Origin: Hermodice carunculata
Taxonomy: Eukaryota > Annelida > Polychaeta > Eunicida > Amphinomidae
Direction: 5' to 3'
NCBI GenBank assembly: GCA_964020975.1
Contig: OZ026614.1
Coordinates: forward strand, 4,767,233-4,831,232
DNA: 64,000 bases
A program made the position numbers and the translations under genes. Below the pieces are notes generated by a model. It ran no database searches. It was not told where the DNA came from and saw only the letters and a list, made by a program, of their open reading frames with translations. The first letter of the stretch is position 1. The number at the start of each line of letters is the position of its first letter. This document shows, piece after piece, positions 33,361 to 48,651 of this stretch.

Positions 33361-35612
33361 CGTTGCTCTTCAAAAAAAAAAGCCAGTATAACATTTACTG
33401 TAAAACGGAATGTTGTGCAGGACCAAGAGCACTTGGCAGTCACTACTGTCATGCGCAGAAGCACTCGTAAGTGGCGTGCGGGTCCATCTGGAACCACAGT
33501 CAAACCCAACAATGGATACATTCAAAGGAAATTAAAAAACAAATAAGTTTCTGAAGCTATATGTTAAAAAACATCGTTATAAAGTCCGCTAGTATTCCCA
33601 GATTGAACTGTTTGAAAAAGGCCTCACCCAGAGATGTGACTACTGGGCATGGTTGGACATTGAGCGTATGGAGAAATTTCCCCCACAGACGAGAGGAGTC
33701 CTCGAACGTTTGAAAGCAATATCTCAATCGGAAACACGACCAGATCGTGAATCGAACACATGATGAAACCTCGATTGTTTCATAGCAGTTTGTCACCTCA
33801 AGATATGATTCATATGTGCGTGTATTAAGATCCTAACTGGTCGAAAAGGCAGGACCTCGGACGTTTGGAAGCAGTTCCATCCGGATAAAAAGCAAGACCT
33901 GGTGCTTGAGAAGCATCGTACCGTTTGATTGAAACTTGATGTGGGAGCTGAAAAAGTTTATTTGGTCTAAAACATGAGGTTGTATGTCTTCAATCAAAGA
34001 TTAAAATTGAGTTTATCTTTCGCTGACTGGTATAGAGATCAACCAAATGCCAACTACCTTTCACTATACATGTGACAAAAAGGGATTAAGGGGAACGGGA
34101 TGGAAGGCGATAGTTAAATCTCTCAAGACAACGGTCTACAATGAAGGGCTTATCAATAACAAAGGATCTACCTTTACCAGGCTGTCTACCCACATGACAG
34201 GACACACACATGAGTAAGGCTGGCAGATGAATATACCCATAGCACTGAGGCTGACGGTAAGTACGTGTGTGCATAACCTCAAACCACTGGGTATTAATCA
34301 CAGCTGGCTTACGGGAGTTTTCCCACACATTAAGTTTATACGTTGTGGGTAGGTACGGCATGGAGCCTCAGCTTCCACTACATAACCCTCGTACACCCAG
34401 GGAAATACCAAATCGGTTTTCTAAACATTTCTGGAAAATATAAAGTGATAGCTATCAAAAACCACTAATGCAGTGCGTCGCACTCACGAAAATTGTGTCA
34501 AATTGAACAGTCGAACAACAACGTGGGTCTCCAGTCAGGCAACAACCCTCCCGACTCTTTGATGCAATGAGGTCTTAGTGAATCAAGCAGCCAAAGACCC
34601 GTTGGGTCTACTTTTAAAGGAAAAAAGCCGATTGGTTTCTGCATGCTGATTCCATGGCAGTTTCTCAAAGGGGATGGTATAAGATGGATATCCAGTGTTA
34701 AAAGATCTGCACGATGCTGAATTGGATTATTCTGAGGCACCCTTGAGTAGGGAACAAAACCAACTAAGGTCCCATCGAGACAAATGAAGAGTAAATAACT
34801 CCCTTTTGGGCCATTAATTTAATTTTGTGAAAGGAAAACAGGCGAATGCCGGGGAACGAAACTAAGTGGCAATGAGCACAATGCATGTCGTACATATTTC
34901 ATATGATAATAGTAAGGTTAGGCCAAGCAATTCTTTCGGTTTTTGCGTGGTTCTTTTAAGGTATGTCAGTTCACCTGGTTATTTTCTTGGAAGTCTTCTA
35001 TGTTTTATCGTCGAACCCACTTATTGACGATGAACTATATTAATGCTGTTGCTATTTAATAAGATATAATAAACAAATTGTCAGATCACTTCAAAAAAAA
35101 AAAACATTTGGCATTCATGCAATTGTCACCTTTTCATTTGGTCAAACCAAAAAGCGGCGTTCACCACTTAGTAAAACAATATTATTTTATGGTCCTGCTC
35201 ACGTCAAATGGACAGAATAAAGAAGCAGACAATTCAAACAAAATTAAACAAAATAATATCAGCGGATGCAATGCCCAGATTTAAGAAACAAAAACTGGAT
35301 TACTACAGGTGTGCTACATACCAAAGGTATAGATGTAGATAGATAATGACCAGCTGCTTTGAAACAAATGAGCAGGCTGAGATATGAACGTTCATTGCTG
35401 CTGAAAAAGTTAAGAATTTTACCCGAGTGAATGCACCGTTACTAAGTATAAAATTTTAATGTCCAAAGGATATCAGAATAATTTATCATTGTAATGTTTA
35501 TAATAAGCTGGAAACTGAAGAAATTATCAATATATTCAGTGTTGAGAAAACACATTGTGTGCTCTGATTCAAAAGAAGCGGCCCTGGCAGTGATAACTGA
35601 TTGAGCCATTTT
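33361..35612. other. unique sequence with a weak internal duplication
   Basis: 33690-33770 and 33850-33930 share a diverged block (CTCGAACGTTTGAAAGCA against CTCGGACGTTTGGAAGCA) about 160 bp apart, perhaps an old tandem duplication. Otherwise nothing. Confidence 0.4.
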
Positions 35613-35613
35613 A

Positions 35614-35858
<245 letters not shown>

Positions 35859-36305
35859 AGAACCTTTCTTTTGTCACAACCTGCATTGGCGGTATCAGTA
35901 TACATATATGGTATCGATCATAAACAAACGAAGCGACTCACCACTAAGATATCCTAATTTCAGTCAATTTGAACCGATAACAGGTGTCAACTTTGGACGC
36001 AATCAGTATGATATAAATGAGTCCAATGTAAAATCGATAGGCTAAATGGTATCTTGCATCAGATACGGTGCAGAATTATTCAAAGGGTCGGCGAGTGTGG
36101 ATGGGGTGTTCTCAGGAAAATGTACAACAACCAGGAAACCGCCTATACTACATCGGGAGGGACACATAGCGAGAAACACCGACAAATTAGCATGAGTGCA
36201 GCTTTTCTTTAACTGTTACGCCATGATTCGAAGCGATGTTTTTTACATATTTTATTTTGAAATAGATTTCTGACCCAGTTAAAGTGGTAGAGAGACACAC
36301 GGTTA
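35859..36305. other. unique sequence
   Basis: Nothing recognisable. Confidence 0.5.
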
Positions 36306-36660
<355 letters not shown>

Positions 36661-37444
36661 ATAAGTATGAATAATATTTCAGCCCGACCCGTTTAGGTTA
36701 ATACAAGCCACAGGTACTTCATTTCAAAGCAAAAATATGTACAACAGTCTTTATAAATGTGATAGATATATAAATGCACGTAACGCCAAAAGTGTTTACA
36801 ACGTATGGACACCAACAAATCAACCTTGAGGTGATCGAGATTTACAGATTTGTTATTAGAAAGAATAGGTTATTTGATGAATCTTTGCGTCGCTTTATCT
36901 CTTATCATACACGTTTGTGGCATTTGGACAAGCAATGAAGGAACATACTACACAATGTAGGAAGTAGATAAAATTTTGTGACAATGCAAAAGATAAAAGT
37001 ATACAAAATTTGGAAGGAACATATTTGAATACATAAGTGATAAAACAAAAAACCTTAGCAAGCCTACAATTTAATGCACGCAGGCACAAACCAATTAAAT
37101 AATGCATACTGTTTCAACATTTTCCAATTTCATACAGAACAACATTTCGTTTTGTTTGATTTTACAAACTTCACAAATATGTCACTGGTCGAATCAAGCT
37201 TTCGAAATGTATACTTAAAGTTTTTAAACGGCCAAAATGTAACACAGTTATCAGTCATAAGTGGACCAATGCTGCAAGTCGTGAATCCAGTTGGGTTTCC
37301 TTTGGTCGTTCTTGAGTGCCAGTTTCGACAGGTACATTACGGAGTGAATTCTCAGTCGTGAAGGCTTTCACGAGCATGCTTAGCAGCATATGAACATTAC
37401 ACGGAAGTTGCAATCAATATGAACAAAACAACTCAAAGGGGAGA
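36661..37444. other. unique sequence
   Basis: A + frame at 37074-37361 (95 codons, NQLNNAYCFNIFQF …) has mixed composition but no recognised family. Nothing else. Confidence 0.4.
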
Positions 37445-39240
<1,796 letters not shown>

Positions 39241-39815
39241 ATGGTACTACCAAAACATCTTTAAAATATATGCTCTAAAACGCCATGCCTCAGATTTGCT
39301 CAATAACGGTGTTGTGGACCCTCCGGGGTGCGCCTGTGGTATGGCGAAAAAGGGCGCCTTTGATTATTTTTGTGAATGTACGGAATATAAAGTTCATCGT
39401 GACGAACGTCAAAATTCTATCCTGCTTCTCGCATCTTTTACTATCGAAACACTTTTATTTAGGTTTATAAATTGTACTTTCAAAGAAAATGAAGACATTT
39501 TAAAGCTGTCCATAAACATATTATTGACACAGCTAGATTTGACACGTGATTATATATGATATTTAATTTTTTGTATGTAAATCCATAGTTACATAACTAG
39601 AGGGACGACTCCGACCACCCGATCTTTATCTGTGAACAGTTGCCATATTGTGTTATTTTTCCAGTCGTGTGGCTTACCACTCTATCTGTCTTTGATATTG
39701 TAGCGTTTTTCTTTGCATCAGGTGGTTAATCGGCTTTAATTTCTCACTTATATGTGCAAGAAAGATTTGTATAGGGCATCACCCTGTTTCCTAATTGCTT
39801 CAATAAAAGGTGTTT
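39241..39815 (+). mobile_element. LINE 3' fragment (C-terminal zinc-knuckle end plus 3' UTR)
   Basis: The + frame reads YALKRHASDLLNNGVVDPPG then CACGMAKKGAFDYFCECTEY and KVHRDER, the 'CxCG…DayHyffeCp.Y…R' C-terminus found on many invertebrate Jockey/CR1-type LINE proteins, and stops at 39557-39559. About 250 bp of AT-rich 3' UTR follows, ending near CAATAAAAGGTGTTT. No RT domain precedes it, so the copy is 5'-truncated. The frame is open to its stop, so decay is modest. Confidence 0.75.
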
Positions 39816-39829
39816 AAACCAATACCATG

Positions 39830-40010
39830 CCTATATGCTACAAAGAAACTCTAGGGTTGTACATCCTAAGATGTAATCATTGTGGTACTGAAATGGATGA
39901 AGTCCTCTCACACCACATGTGTAATTGAATCAGTTGTTATTCAAAATTACATCTAACAGCTTGTATACTATTAAAACATTGCAATTCGCTTATTGAGCAC
40001 TTTGTATGGA
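39830..40010 (+). mobile_element. possible second LINE C-terminal remnant
   Basis: The + strand reads LRCNHCGTEMDEVLSHHMCN, a CxxC…H…C knuckle of the kind seen at the end of RTE/CR1-like proteins, with an early stop. It lies right after the previous fragment but in a different style, so it may be a separate insertion. Weak. Confidence 0.3.
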
Positions 40011-41342
40011 GATGGGCCAAGTTTCCATCGAACTGCATACCCGCTTGAATCCATTGTCATACTAATTCATATCCGACTTACTTGTCATATTGCAATTTAC
40101 TTATTCTACATTTTGGATGAAGTTTGTTTCGCGTAGCAGTAGCGGTTCAGCAGTTACAGTATATCTACCTTCATCTAGCTCACCTGCTTACGGAGTAATA
40201 AGCGACTGGTAATAATACTGGGAAAATCGTGCACATTTTCAATTCTGTGTAGATGTAAATTATAACGATATCTCCTGGAAGATACTTCACGTAAGCTCGG
40301 GAACCGAATATTGACAAATTCATGCCCTGTAACCAAGACAGGATGCGTAAAGCTATCTTTGCGGTGGAGAGAGAGAACAGGGTGCAATAGACTCAACAGC
40401 GTTCGATATGGTGTCACTGTGGGCGATGATCTTCATACGGCTGACTTACTGTTTTATGAGTGCTACAATCACACATATTTGTGTCATGCAAGTTTCCATT
40501 TCACGCGGACAGGCCGTGTTCTAGCACTGACAAGGGTTTCCACAAACTGGAAAGTTGTTTCATGCTTCTTTTATGCGTTTGCAACCACGGTGACAATTTA
40601 CCGTTGCTACTTAAAAGCAGAAAAATATTATCTATCTGCATGATGATCACGTTTGCAATGATGGCTCATTAAATGACGTAAAAACTATTCGTACATATCG
40701 GGGCAACCATAATAAAAAAAAGAATAAATACGATGACATTTCTGCTGATGTATGCCAAGGAGGCTATCATAGAGATGGTAAAATTCTACATGACTTTAGT
40801 TAAACTTGCCACGAGGGAGCTAGTTTCATATGGTCTTTATTCAGTCAGTGGGCACAAACCAAACTCATACGGGTTTCCGTGTCTTGGCTACCACAGAGAT
40901 AGTAAAACTGTCTTTGGTAGTAACCGTGGATGAACAATGGTAAAACTTGTGATGGAACTTGTCTTTGACTTCTAGTTGTTCAAAAGATAGACTGTATCAA
41001 GACCATGTATTCATAAAAAGTGCACCCTAGGTACTCTAGATTAAACTCGCTATTGCAGCAGAGAAAATATCATCTTTCTTTGAGGAGATGTTTGCGCAAG
41101 AAATCATCTTTTTGTGATTAGATGTGAACACTCTACTGATCATTACAGTCAACTTAGGCAAAATGACAATCCGATGTTTCCGATTCACACCTACATATTC
41201 ACCCGTAAAGTGCCAATCCCTGCTACAGTCGTTCTCTCGTTACTGTTAAGCATATAATGGTAAGAAGATTCAAATTCCTCATGAAGATACCTTACATTCA
41301 AATACCAGCAAGCCTAGTCTAAAGCAAAAAGTAGACTTAGTC
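40011..41342. other. unique sequence
   Basis: A + frame at 40311-40643 (110 codons) is unassigned. Nothing else recognised. Confidence 0.45.
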
Positions 41343-41394
41343 AACAGCTTTCCTCGGGACATTTTGCGCGCAAAGTGTCCCGAGGAAGGCTGTT
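41343..41394. other. 52-bp near-perfect palindrome without loop
   Basis: AACAGCTTTCCTCGGGAC and onward to 41368 is matched by its reverse complement from 41369 to 41394 with two mismatches; the centre is TTTTGCG/CGCAAAG. It is GC-rich compared with its surroundings. It could be a foldback element, a cruciform-forming site or a binding site. Confidence 0.8.
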
Positions 41395-41913
41395 CACTCA
41401 GTCTTAAATCAGCGCTCTAACTTTAAGAGTTCAGTCGATTTTGTATTCGAGATATACTTAGCAGAATTGTATGGTGAATTTGATACCGATGTGGCTGTGG
41501 ACACACTTAATAATTTATTAAACATATTTCTTTATTTAGGATCACCTAATACTACGTAGAATTATACTAAACTAGATGCTTACCTGGCACAGAGAGACAA
41601 GAACAGTATATACAAGACACACAGGACAAAACAAACTCCGAATTCATGCATTATACGACAAAGAAAGAATAAGTAGAAAAAGACTTCATCATACCAATGG
41701 ATAGGCCCAATATATGCACCTTACTATCAATATATATATATAAAGGCAGGGGAGGAGAGAGAAAAAATAAGAAGGTAGGGGGTGGTAATACAGTAATAAT
41801 TGCTGGCTTAAAAGACAAATCCCCTAGTCTCCGACATGTACTTTTGAACAGCATCCACTATTTCTTTGTTATGCTGTTCAGAGTTACTCTCGTTTCCATG
41901 TGTTATATAAAAG
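41395..41913. other. unique sequence with a short TA run
   Basis: TA repeats at about 41730-41742 followed by a GA-rich stretch. Nothing else. Confidence 0.45.
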
Positions 41914-42108
41914 GGTAATGACTACTAGGAAGTGGTTCTGGGCAAAAAGACACAAATACAATAAGTAAAGAGGAAAACCATATGAACAATTGAGGAGGAG
42001 TGAACCCAAAATACGACAAATTGAACGCAACAAATCCTTTCTAGGAATAGAAAAATTAGGTCATTCCAAGCATTAATGATATGTAGTGTCTTTGGGAAAA
42101 AAACATTG

Positions 42109-42803
42109 TCAAGCAACGGATTTTGTCACATTATTTTGGTAGACATGCGAGTTTAAACCTGAAACATCAAGTCTCAACTGGGCATGTAGAATTTTGAGGG
42201 ATCGCATACCATAAGAATGATAAGAAGGAACATAATCCACAGACAAAGGTATATTTTTGAAACGAAGCTTAAATTGGTCGACTGTTGTAGACTGTTTTAT
42301 ATCAAGAGGTATACCATTCCAGAGTTTAATGGTAGATGGGATACATGACTTGCCAAACGTTGAGTGGTTATTTGATATGAGGAAGTCATCCGCCATTTCT
42401 AAGATTATGGTCAGGCTGTGCATCAGTATCAGCATCAAGTATCAGATCAGAAAAAAATGGCTGGGGTTAATCTATTGATCATTTTGAAAAACAAAAAAAG
42501 TTTGAAGTATTGTCTCCGTTTAGCCAAAGTAGGCCAGACAATTTCAGCTAATAGGATGTAGCGGGGGGTGTATCTCCTAGCACCATTATATATACGAGCT
42601 GCATGAAAGTGTACTGATTCCAGCGAATTGACAAGGGCATCAGAACTGTTATCAAAAATGGCACAGACATATTCTAGGGTAGGGTATATCATGGATTTAT
42701 AAAGTCCGGGGTAGCGTATTCCATGTGAGTATGTATTTAAGCCTGTCCAATAATGACAGGCGTTTTCTAGCCTTTTCAATAATTCTTGTGATGAGCATTC
42801 CAT
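42109..42803 (-). pseudogene. LINE RT thumb and C-terminal domain
   Basis: LLKRLENACHYWTGLN … YKSMIYPTLEYVCAIFDNSS … GARRYTPRYILLAEIVW … FFKMINRLTPAIFF is the standard thumb (the 'YkslI.P.leY' block). After a break come CIPSTIKLWNGIPLDIKQ and LRLDVSGLNSHVYQNNV, the C-terminal part. The final Cys-rich 'CxCG' knuckle is decayed. Confidence 0.9.
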
Positions 42804-43510
42804 TTCAAGTTGTGAGACAGAGTTAAGCCTAAATGGGTATGGGTAGTACCTTCCGGAAAAACAGAATCACCAAGATATAGAGGAGGAGATTTAGTTTGAC
42901 ACATTTTTGGTGGAAACAAGGAGAGCTAGAGATTTAATAGCGTTGAAAGTGACTCTACACTATTTTCCCCAAAATGGAAATTCTTTCAAGGTCAGTATTT
43001 AAGCGCTGTGCAGAATAAGGGCTTCTTATATTATCTCTAGAAAACTTGGGTCATCTGCAAAGAGTTTGATATCGCAAATAATATTTTCAGTCATTGATAA
43101 AAACTAGGAAAAGCAGGGGTCCAAGGATGGACCCTTGAGGGACCCCTGTTTCAATAGGAAGCAAAGAAGAAGACTGCCCGTTAATGGTTACATGTTGGAA
43201 CCGGTTAGATAAATAACTGCTCATAAGGTTAAGGACAGGACCATCTATACCAAGTTGTTTCAGTTTAAAGATAAGGCCTTCGTGCCACACACGGCCAAAG
43301 GCCTTGGTTATGTCTAAAAAGACCACCCTGGCATCTTGTTTTAGTTCTAGGTCATCATAGATATCATGTACAATTGTCACAAATTGATTAATTGTAGAAT
43401 CGTTAGGTGTAAAGCCGGAATATTTAGCGGTAAGAAGTCCACGAAACATAAAATATTCGTATAATACATTAAAAATCAATCTTTCAAGGACTTTAGATAC
43501 GTTGCACAAG
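42800..43510 (-). pseudogene. LINE reverse transcriptase, fingers and palm
   Basis: SKVLERLIFNVLYEYF (fingers), VVFLDITKAFGRVWHEGL (motif A, first Asp intact, the usual AFD reads AFG), ETGVPQGSILGPLLFLVF (motif B) and, after a frame change, IKLFADDPSFLE (motif C, FADD intact). Palm catalytic residues are mostly kept, frames are not. Confidence 0.93.
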
Positions 43511-43767
43511 AGACAGATAGGGCGATAATACTTTTACATTGTTTGTCAGATTTTGTGAAAACAGGTCAAATATTGAAAATTCTCCATGAGTCAGGATAGC
43601 TGGAAGAAGCAATAGAAGAGTTAAGTAATTAGGTAAATGACTCACAGATACTAGGGGCTGTATTTTTAATATGATGTTTCATGTACCGTCCAGACCAGAC
43701 GCGGAGGCAGTCTTGAGGCATTGAAGAACTTTTTTCACGGAAGATTTATCGACAGTAAGAAATTTAG

Positions 43768-44725
43768 TCAAGCTTCCGCTCTGTAGAAAAAATCAGGCAG
43801 AGGCATAGGGTCGTCTTCCTTGGAAAGTTTACACTGATCACTAACATATCTATTAAAAACTTCGCACTTATCAGCATTGCCAGGAATAACAATGGCGTTT
43901 TCCAAAAGAGGAGGAATAGATAGATTGATTTTCGAGCCGAGGATGCTTTTGCTCATGTTCCACCGCCTTTTGGGATTAATATCGCTGGAGTCAAGTTCGT
44001 TGCGGCGTTTGGCAAAGTACGATCTCATAGAACTTTGGATAGACTTAACAACAGAATTTCGTAAACGCTTATAATAGTTGCAAAATTTCTCATGTTTGAG
44101 TGCTTGTGATAAACTTAGAGGGCGGAGTTTATTGCAGTAACGCTTAAACCGAAACCATGCCCAATTGCACTTTCTGAGCATTTTCTTTATTTTACAAGGA
44201 ACCCATGGTTTGTCTTTAGGTCTAATAAGAACACTACTAGAGGGGATATGCTGTTTGCATAAATCCACGAACAGTTCTGTCCAGAAATACAGCATATCAT
44301 TAACATCTTCAAAAACAGCAAAATCTGTGTCCAATGGAGCCTCATACACAGATTGATTTAAACCGTTGAAATCAGCTTTTGTATAATTCCAAATAGTTCG
44401 TTTGAATGGTCTGTCTGTTTGATGAGAAAAAAGATTAAAACAAAACAAAACAAGAGCATGATCAGATGTTGATATAAGAGGAAGAATGCCAGAGTTTTGA
44501 ATGAGACCAGGCGAATCTGTGATTATTAAGTCCAGTAGGCTGTCGCACACATCATTAACGCTAGTTGGTTGCGATATGAGTTGAAAGTTGGAAAAGGTTG
44601 CTGTGGGATACCATGTTAACGAGCCGAAGACCCAATTTGCTTTTGAAATGGTCGTCAGCCCAAAAGCGACATCTGTCAGTAAAGTCACCAGTTAACAAGA
44701 GAACTTTTTTTAATTTCCAGTTTGC
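43768..44725 (-). pseudogene. LINE endonuclease C-terminal half and linker
   Basis: GDFTDRCRFWADDHF (about 44690-44640) is the 'GDFN' core of APE endonucleases. One frame change later, VNDVCDSLLDLIITDSPG and LISTSDHALV give the 'DLIiT' and 'SDH' catalytic motifs; the SDH His is the catalytic general base. The linker follows with RTIWNYTKADFNGLN and RPKDKPWVPCKIKKML, typical of the region before RT in Jockey-type elements. Open for 306 codons at 43768-44688. Confidence 0.92.
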
Positions 44726-44889
44726 AATGTTGTCCGTCCACAGGACCTAATGGGATGCTAGCTGCTCGTCTTAAACAGGGTCATTTGCCTCAAGTAAGGA
44801 ACCGTCCAGCTGTCCTGAACTCAATTTTGTTATCCAGTGTCCCACCTGCAATAAATTTGGAAAGTTATTTCTACTTTAATGATATCAAC
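44726..44889. other. junction between two LINEs
   Basis: Short unique stretch between the truncated 5' end of the minus-strand LINE and the decayed plus-strand RT. It may belong to the latter. Confidence 0.35.
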
Positions 44890-45870
44890 TTTAAATTCAT
44901 CTGATTTGAACAACTGCATACCAATTACATTCAGTTCTCTTTGTCAAAATGCTTGGGATATTTGTGATTTCCGGGGATAACATTGCCTCCATAGCAGCCG
45001 CGACGAGCGCCCACATCAGTAACTTTAGCGAGTCTGGGATGCTGCTATGGAGGCAAGGGATAACATAAATGACGATCAATTCGGGTTTCGTAGAGCACAT
45101 AATAGTTGTCTGTGTTGTGCCACGATGAATGATATCTCTGCTTAGTCGTTGGTGTTCACCTTCAGTCCTGATGCATGCTAAAATGCCTCAATATGACAGA
45201 AGGGTCCTTGAGATTTCAATCTTTGCTTGCATTGGTTATTTTTATTCCATCAGTTTTTATGATTACAGGTGAAATTGTAATTGTATTCAATTTGATAGTT
45301 TTTGCATCACGGGTGGCATCAAACAGGGAAGTATTTCATCCTTTCTCTTAATATACTAATGGATGATTTAAAGAAAGATAACATTTTCTTTGGTACACAT
45401 ATTGTTGACATTAAATATAATTTCATTCGCCTATGTTGATGACGTGATACTTAAATTGTCACCTCCACTGCCACTGGCTCACAGACTTTATTTAATGTAT
45501 GTACGAAACATGCAAATGGATGTGGCTTCAAGTATGGTCAAAAGGAGTATAAATATATGGCAGTGTCATCTCCCAGTTTCGTGATTAATGTCAGCTGGTA
45601 AGTGAAAGAATTAGCACTAACCATTTTGAAATTTTGGGCTTTAATTATGATATGGAGTCAGATATTCATGCTGAACATAAATCTTCTGCATGTTGCATAT
45701 TGCCATTTCAGTATGTTAGTGCTTATATGTCATACCCAGCATTATATCTAGGTGTTAAGGTCGACCTTTGGGTGAACGCAGGACTGACTACCCGCTTTTT
45801 TACATGGTTCGGATGCTTAAATATCAATAAGTCGCATGTGAAGCTTGATGACTCAGCGTAATATCAAAAA
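44890..45870 (+). mobile_element. decayed LINE reverse transcriptase fragment with a MITE inside
   Basis: On +: SVLFVKMLGIFVISGDN, interrupted by a 74-bp insert, then INDDQFGFRRAHNS (fingers), GGIKQGSISSFLL (motif B), LMDDLKKDN, FAYVDDVILKL (motif C, YVDD) and KYMAVSSPSFV. Motif A is not readable. Several frame changes and stops, more decayed than the element at 41.9-44.7 kb. The lineage is distinct from its neighbour. 3' end uncertain. Confidence 0.75.
44983..45056. mobile_element. 74-bp MITE with 16-bp TIRs and 9-bp target duplication
   Basis: TTGCCTCCATAGCAGC (44983-44998) is the exact reverse complement of 45041-45056, with 42 bp between. GGGATAACA occurs immediately before (44974-44982) and after (45057-45065). 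Removing the insert and one duplicate joins the LINE frame smoothly (…ISGDN to INDDQFGF…), so the empty site is visible. A 9-bp duplication is typical of Mutator-like elements, but TIRs there are usually longer, so the superfamily is open. It encodes nothing. Confidence 0.88.
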
Positions 45871-48453
45871 GAGTAATGAATAAAAAAGATGAAAATTAAA
45901 AACAAACAAACAAACAAATAAAGAAGCCCTAAGTGTCTGGGTTCCCTAAAAAGATCTCGTAAATCACGTGCACTTCAGAATGTTGGTATAAATTGAATTC
46001 ACTTACATTTGTCAAACACAAATTAAAATACACTGGCATATCCAGTATTTTTTCTACACTGTTTGAACAGTTACCTGGCGAGAAGAGCCTAGTACATTTC
46101 TCCTCAATTTTATTTTCTCCAGCGTAAAATTGACTTTGCATTAGACAGTCAAAATAGATAGCATTTGCAATCATGAAAATTCCAGAATATGACTTTCCAG
46201 GTTTACGAATCCACGGAACATTATATTATAATGCTCATATGAGGAAAAATAGTTAAGAAACTTTGAAAAAATGATAGGTATTTTCAGCAGGCTCCATAAC
46301 CAGCCAGTACTCTGTTGCCCATGTGCAGTATTCTCTTATTACCACCCGTGAAATAATACGCAATCCTAGCCTGGGAATATTCCTGTGACCGTATCTTTCA
46401 CCCTCAGAAACGTATTCTTTGACTCGTGAGGCACGAAGGATACAAGTCACACACAGATTCACTTTTTGAAGCTTGAAGATTTTAAATTTGGAGATTTATT
46501 TAAAATCCATGTTCTGACGTTCTACGTCAAATATATATGTAAATACAAAACTTACCAGAGCATTTCATGCGCATTTATATTCAGATTATTTTGCGAGTGC
46601 GCGAAATCGTGCATGAGCAGTCAATATTTACATGTAAACACAGACACTATAGCTCATTGCTAAATATGTAGCACTTGATGCCCAAACCAAAACATCGGTC
46701 CAGCTCATTTACTATTTTCACAGATTCATTGTTCACTGTCTATCACGAAGTTGTATAAGCAGATATATCAAGCGCAAAGTTGGATCTCATGACAGCGGAC
46801 AACATGTCCTGAGCTAAACTCAATCTGACATTACCTTGCTATTTGCCGTTTTCTTTTTGTGCGTGTGTTTTTTGGTTTTTTGTTTGGTATAAAAATAATG
46901 CATTTAATTTCAACGGTTTCATTCATTCATTCATTTGTTCAGCTTATCAGTATTTCTACCGTTAGTCACAAAAAATCCATAATGGCGGTGTTGACAGTCT
47001 GAGGTACTTGCTGTTCCATAAGGAGTTCAGCGAATCAAAATCCAGGGCACACTTATAAAGCTATCAGGAAGAGCCCTATAATGTATCCTAAGTTAGATGT
47101 ATTTTAAATTGATTTCATATTGCTTATGTTTTTCTCGATGCCCGTTCATTATGGATTGCTGTACTGGTTTATCTTCAAGATGTCACAAAAAATACACCTT
47201 TCAAAACTGTCATTAGATAACTGCAGGACAAACCATGAGTCAGCTCTTATTATAACATTAATCAGGAAGAGTAACAAGTCATGGAAAGGTTCGAAACATA
47301 TTTTACTTAAAATCCACAACTAAATTTATGAGAGCTTAGGGAACCATTTTTTTTTATTAAATGTTTGATCATATTAGGTAAAATTACTTGATAAACGAGA
47401 CAGCAACATTATTACTATTGGTGGATTCTGACACAGTCTGTTCTTAGGAACAACATATTTTGCAGGAAAATTGTCAAGCTCTGTTCTATAATGTATAACG
47501 CTAACATTTTCAACCCTCATTTTGCAAGCCTTATATATATGAGTAAAGGTAAATTAACGGAAGGAAAAGATAGTCCAATTCTTCAATTCACATGCAACAA
47601 AAAACATGTCGTTAATTCAGTGAATACAACCACTTGCAAAACAAAATATCGTTGATTTCTTCAAAAGACAATATTGAGAAGTCTTTGTCATCACATGACT
47701 AGGTCATGTCAATAATTAGATGATATGATAACTTCAAGATCCACACTCTTCGTGTGCTGCGTCACAGATTGATTTGAGGAGATCACAAGCTTCTGGATAC
47801 GTAATCCTGTGTTTAGAAATATTATGCTTAACACATGTGAAAGTTAGACTATTAAGAACTTTAGGCCGACTGCTTCTGAGCACCATCTAGCTGCAACTAC
47901 TTACACACAGGCTGTTACTGTTGTGACATTGTCGAATAAAATTCAACAACCTGATGCGCGGTTGAGAGTCAATTGGCAGTTCCTCACATAATACATTTAG
48001 TAAATTACAGTGAGTGTCACTGAGAACACCAAGCACTCGCACGATGCACTTTCTCCTTGCTGTGCCAAACCTCTTGACATATTGATTGAAAAAGTCTCAT
48101 GGAATACACCCAAAAGAGACGTACATAAGGCCTTAAAAAGTTTGTACTTGGTGTGGGAAAATGATTTCCCGAAATTTGCCAGAAGTAAATTCTAGCTGTT
48201 ATACATATCCCAACTGACATGACCAGTTTGTCTCCCAAGAACATTATTGCCAAACTTGTTACTAAGATGCAGGTTGTGATCATCACTTTTTATGATCCCG
48301 TTCTCCATTGTAAAATCCTCATTACTCACATTATTACCAAAAACCGAGGGCTTTGTTTTTTAATTAAATAGGACCTGGAACTGTTCGCGAGAGATCAGGA
48401 TCAGTTTGCGTAAAGTACACTTTGACGGGGCAAGTAAAGTGAGCCCATCGGCA
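45871..48453. other. unique sequence
   Basis: Only a short (CAAA)n run near 45900-45920 and ATTC repeats near 46920. A + frame at 48010-48195 is unassigned. Nothing else supported. Confidence 0.45.
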
Positions 48454-48651
48454 CATCAAAGTACCCCCTAAGTAAGTAAATGTGTTGCCAACGTGACACC
48501 CGAAACCCGATTTCTTTAGGCAAATTAACAATTCCTCATGATAAACTGTAAATAAAATAGGCAAAAGAACTCCACCTTGTTTCACTTCTTTATTGATCAG
48601 GAACGATATCTTGAGAAAATCCGTCCATTGTACTCTTACCCGTTGGGAGAT
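48454..48651 (-). repeat. left arm of a 198-bp perfect inverted repeat (LINE-derived)
   Basis: The reverse complement equals 49176-49373 over all 198 bases by eye. On the minus strand it reads FLINKEVKQGGVLLPILFTV then HEELLICLKKSGFGCHVGNTF, the motif B region of the same LINE family as the element it touches, but from a diverged member. Confidence 0.95.

Larger units (their letters stand above)
41914..44725 (-). mobile_element. 5'-truncated Jockey/CR1-type LINE
   Basis: About 2.8 kb on the minus strand holding, in order, the second half of an APE-type endonuclease, a linker, a complete RT region, a C-terminal domain and a 3' UTR. The 5' end breaks off near 44725 inside the endonuclease. The 3' end at 41914 (…AGTAGTCATTACCC on the minus strand) is defined by its match to the stub at 31357. 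The body is split by a small number of frame changes and stops, so it is inactive but quite young by its readable domains. Confidence 0.93.
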
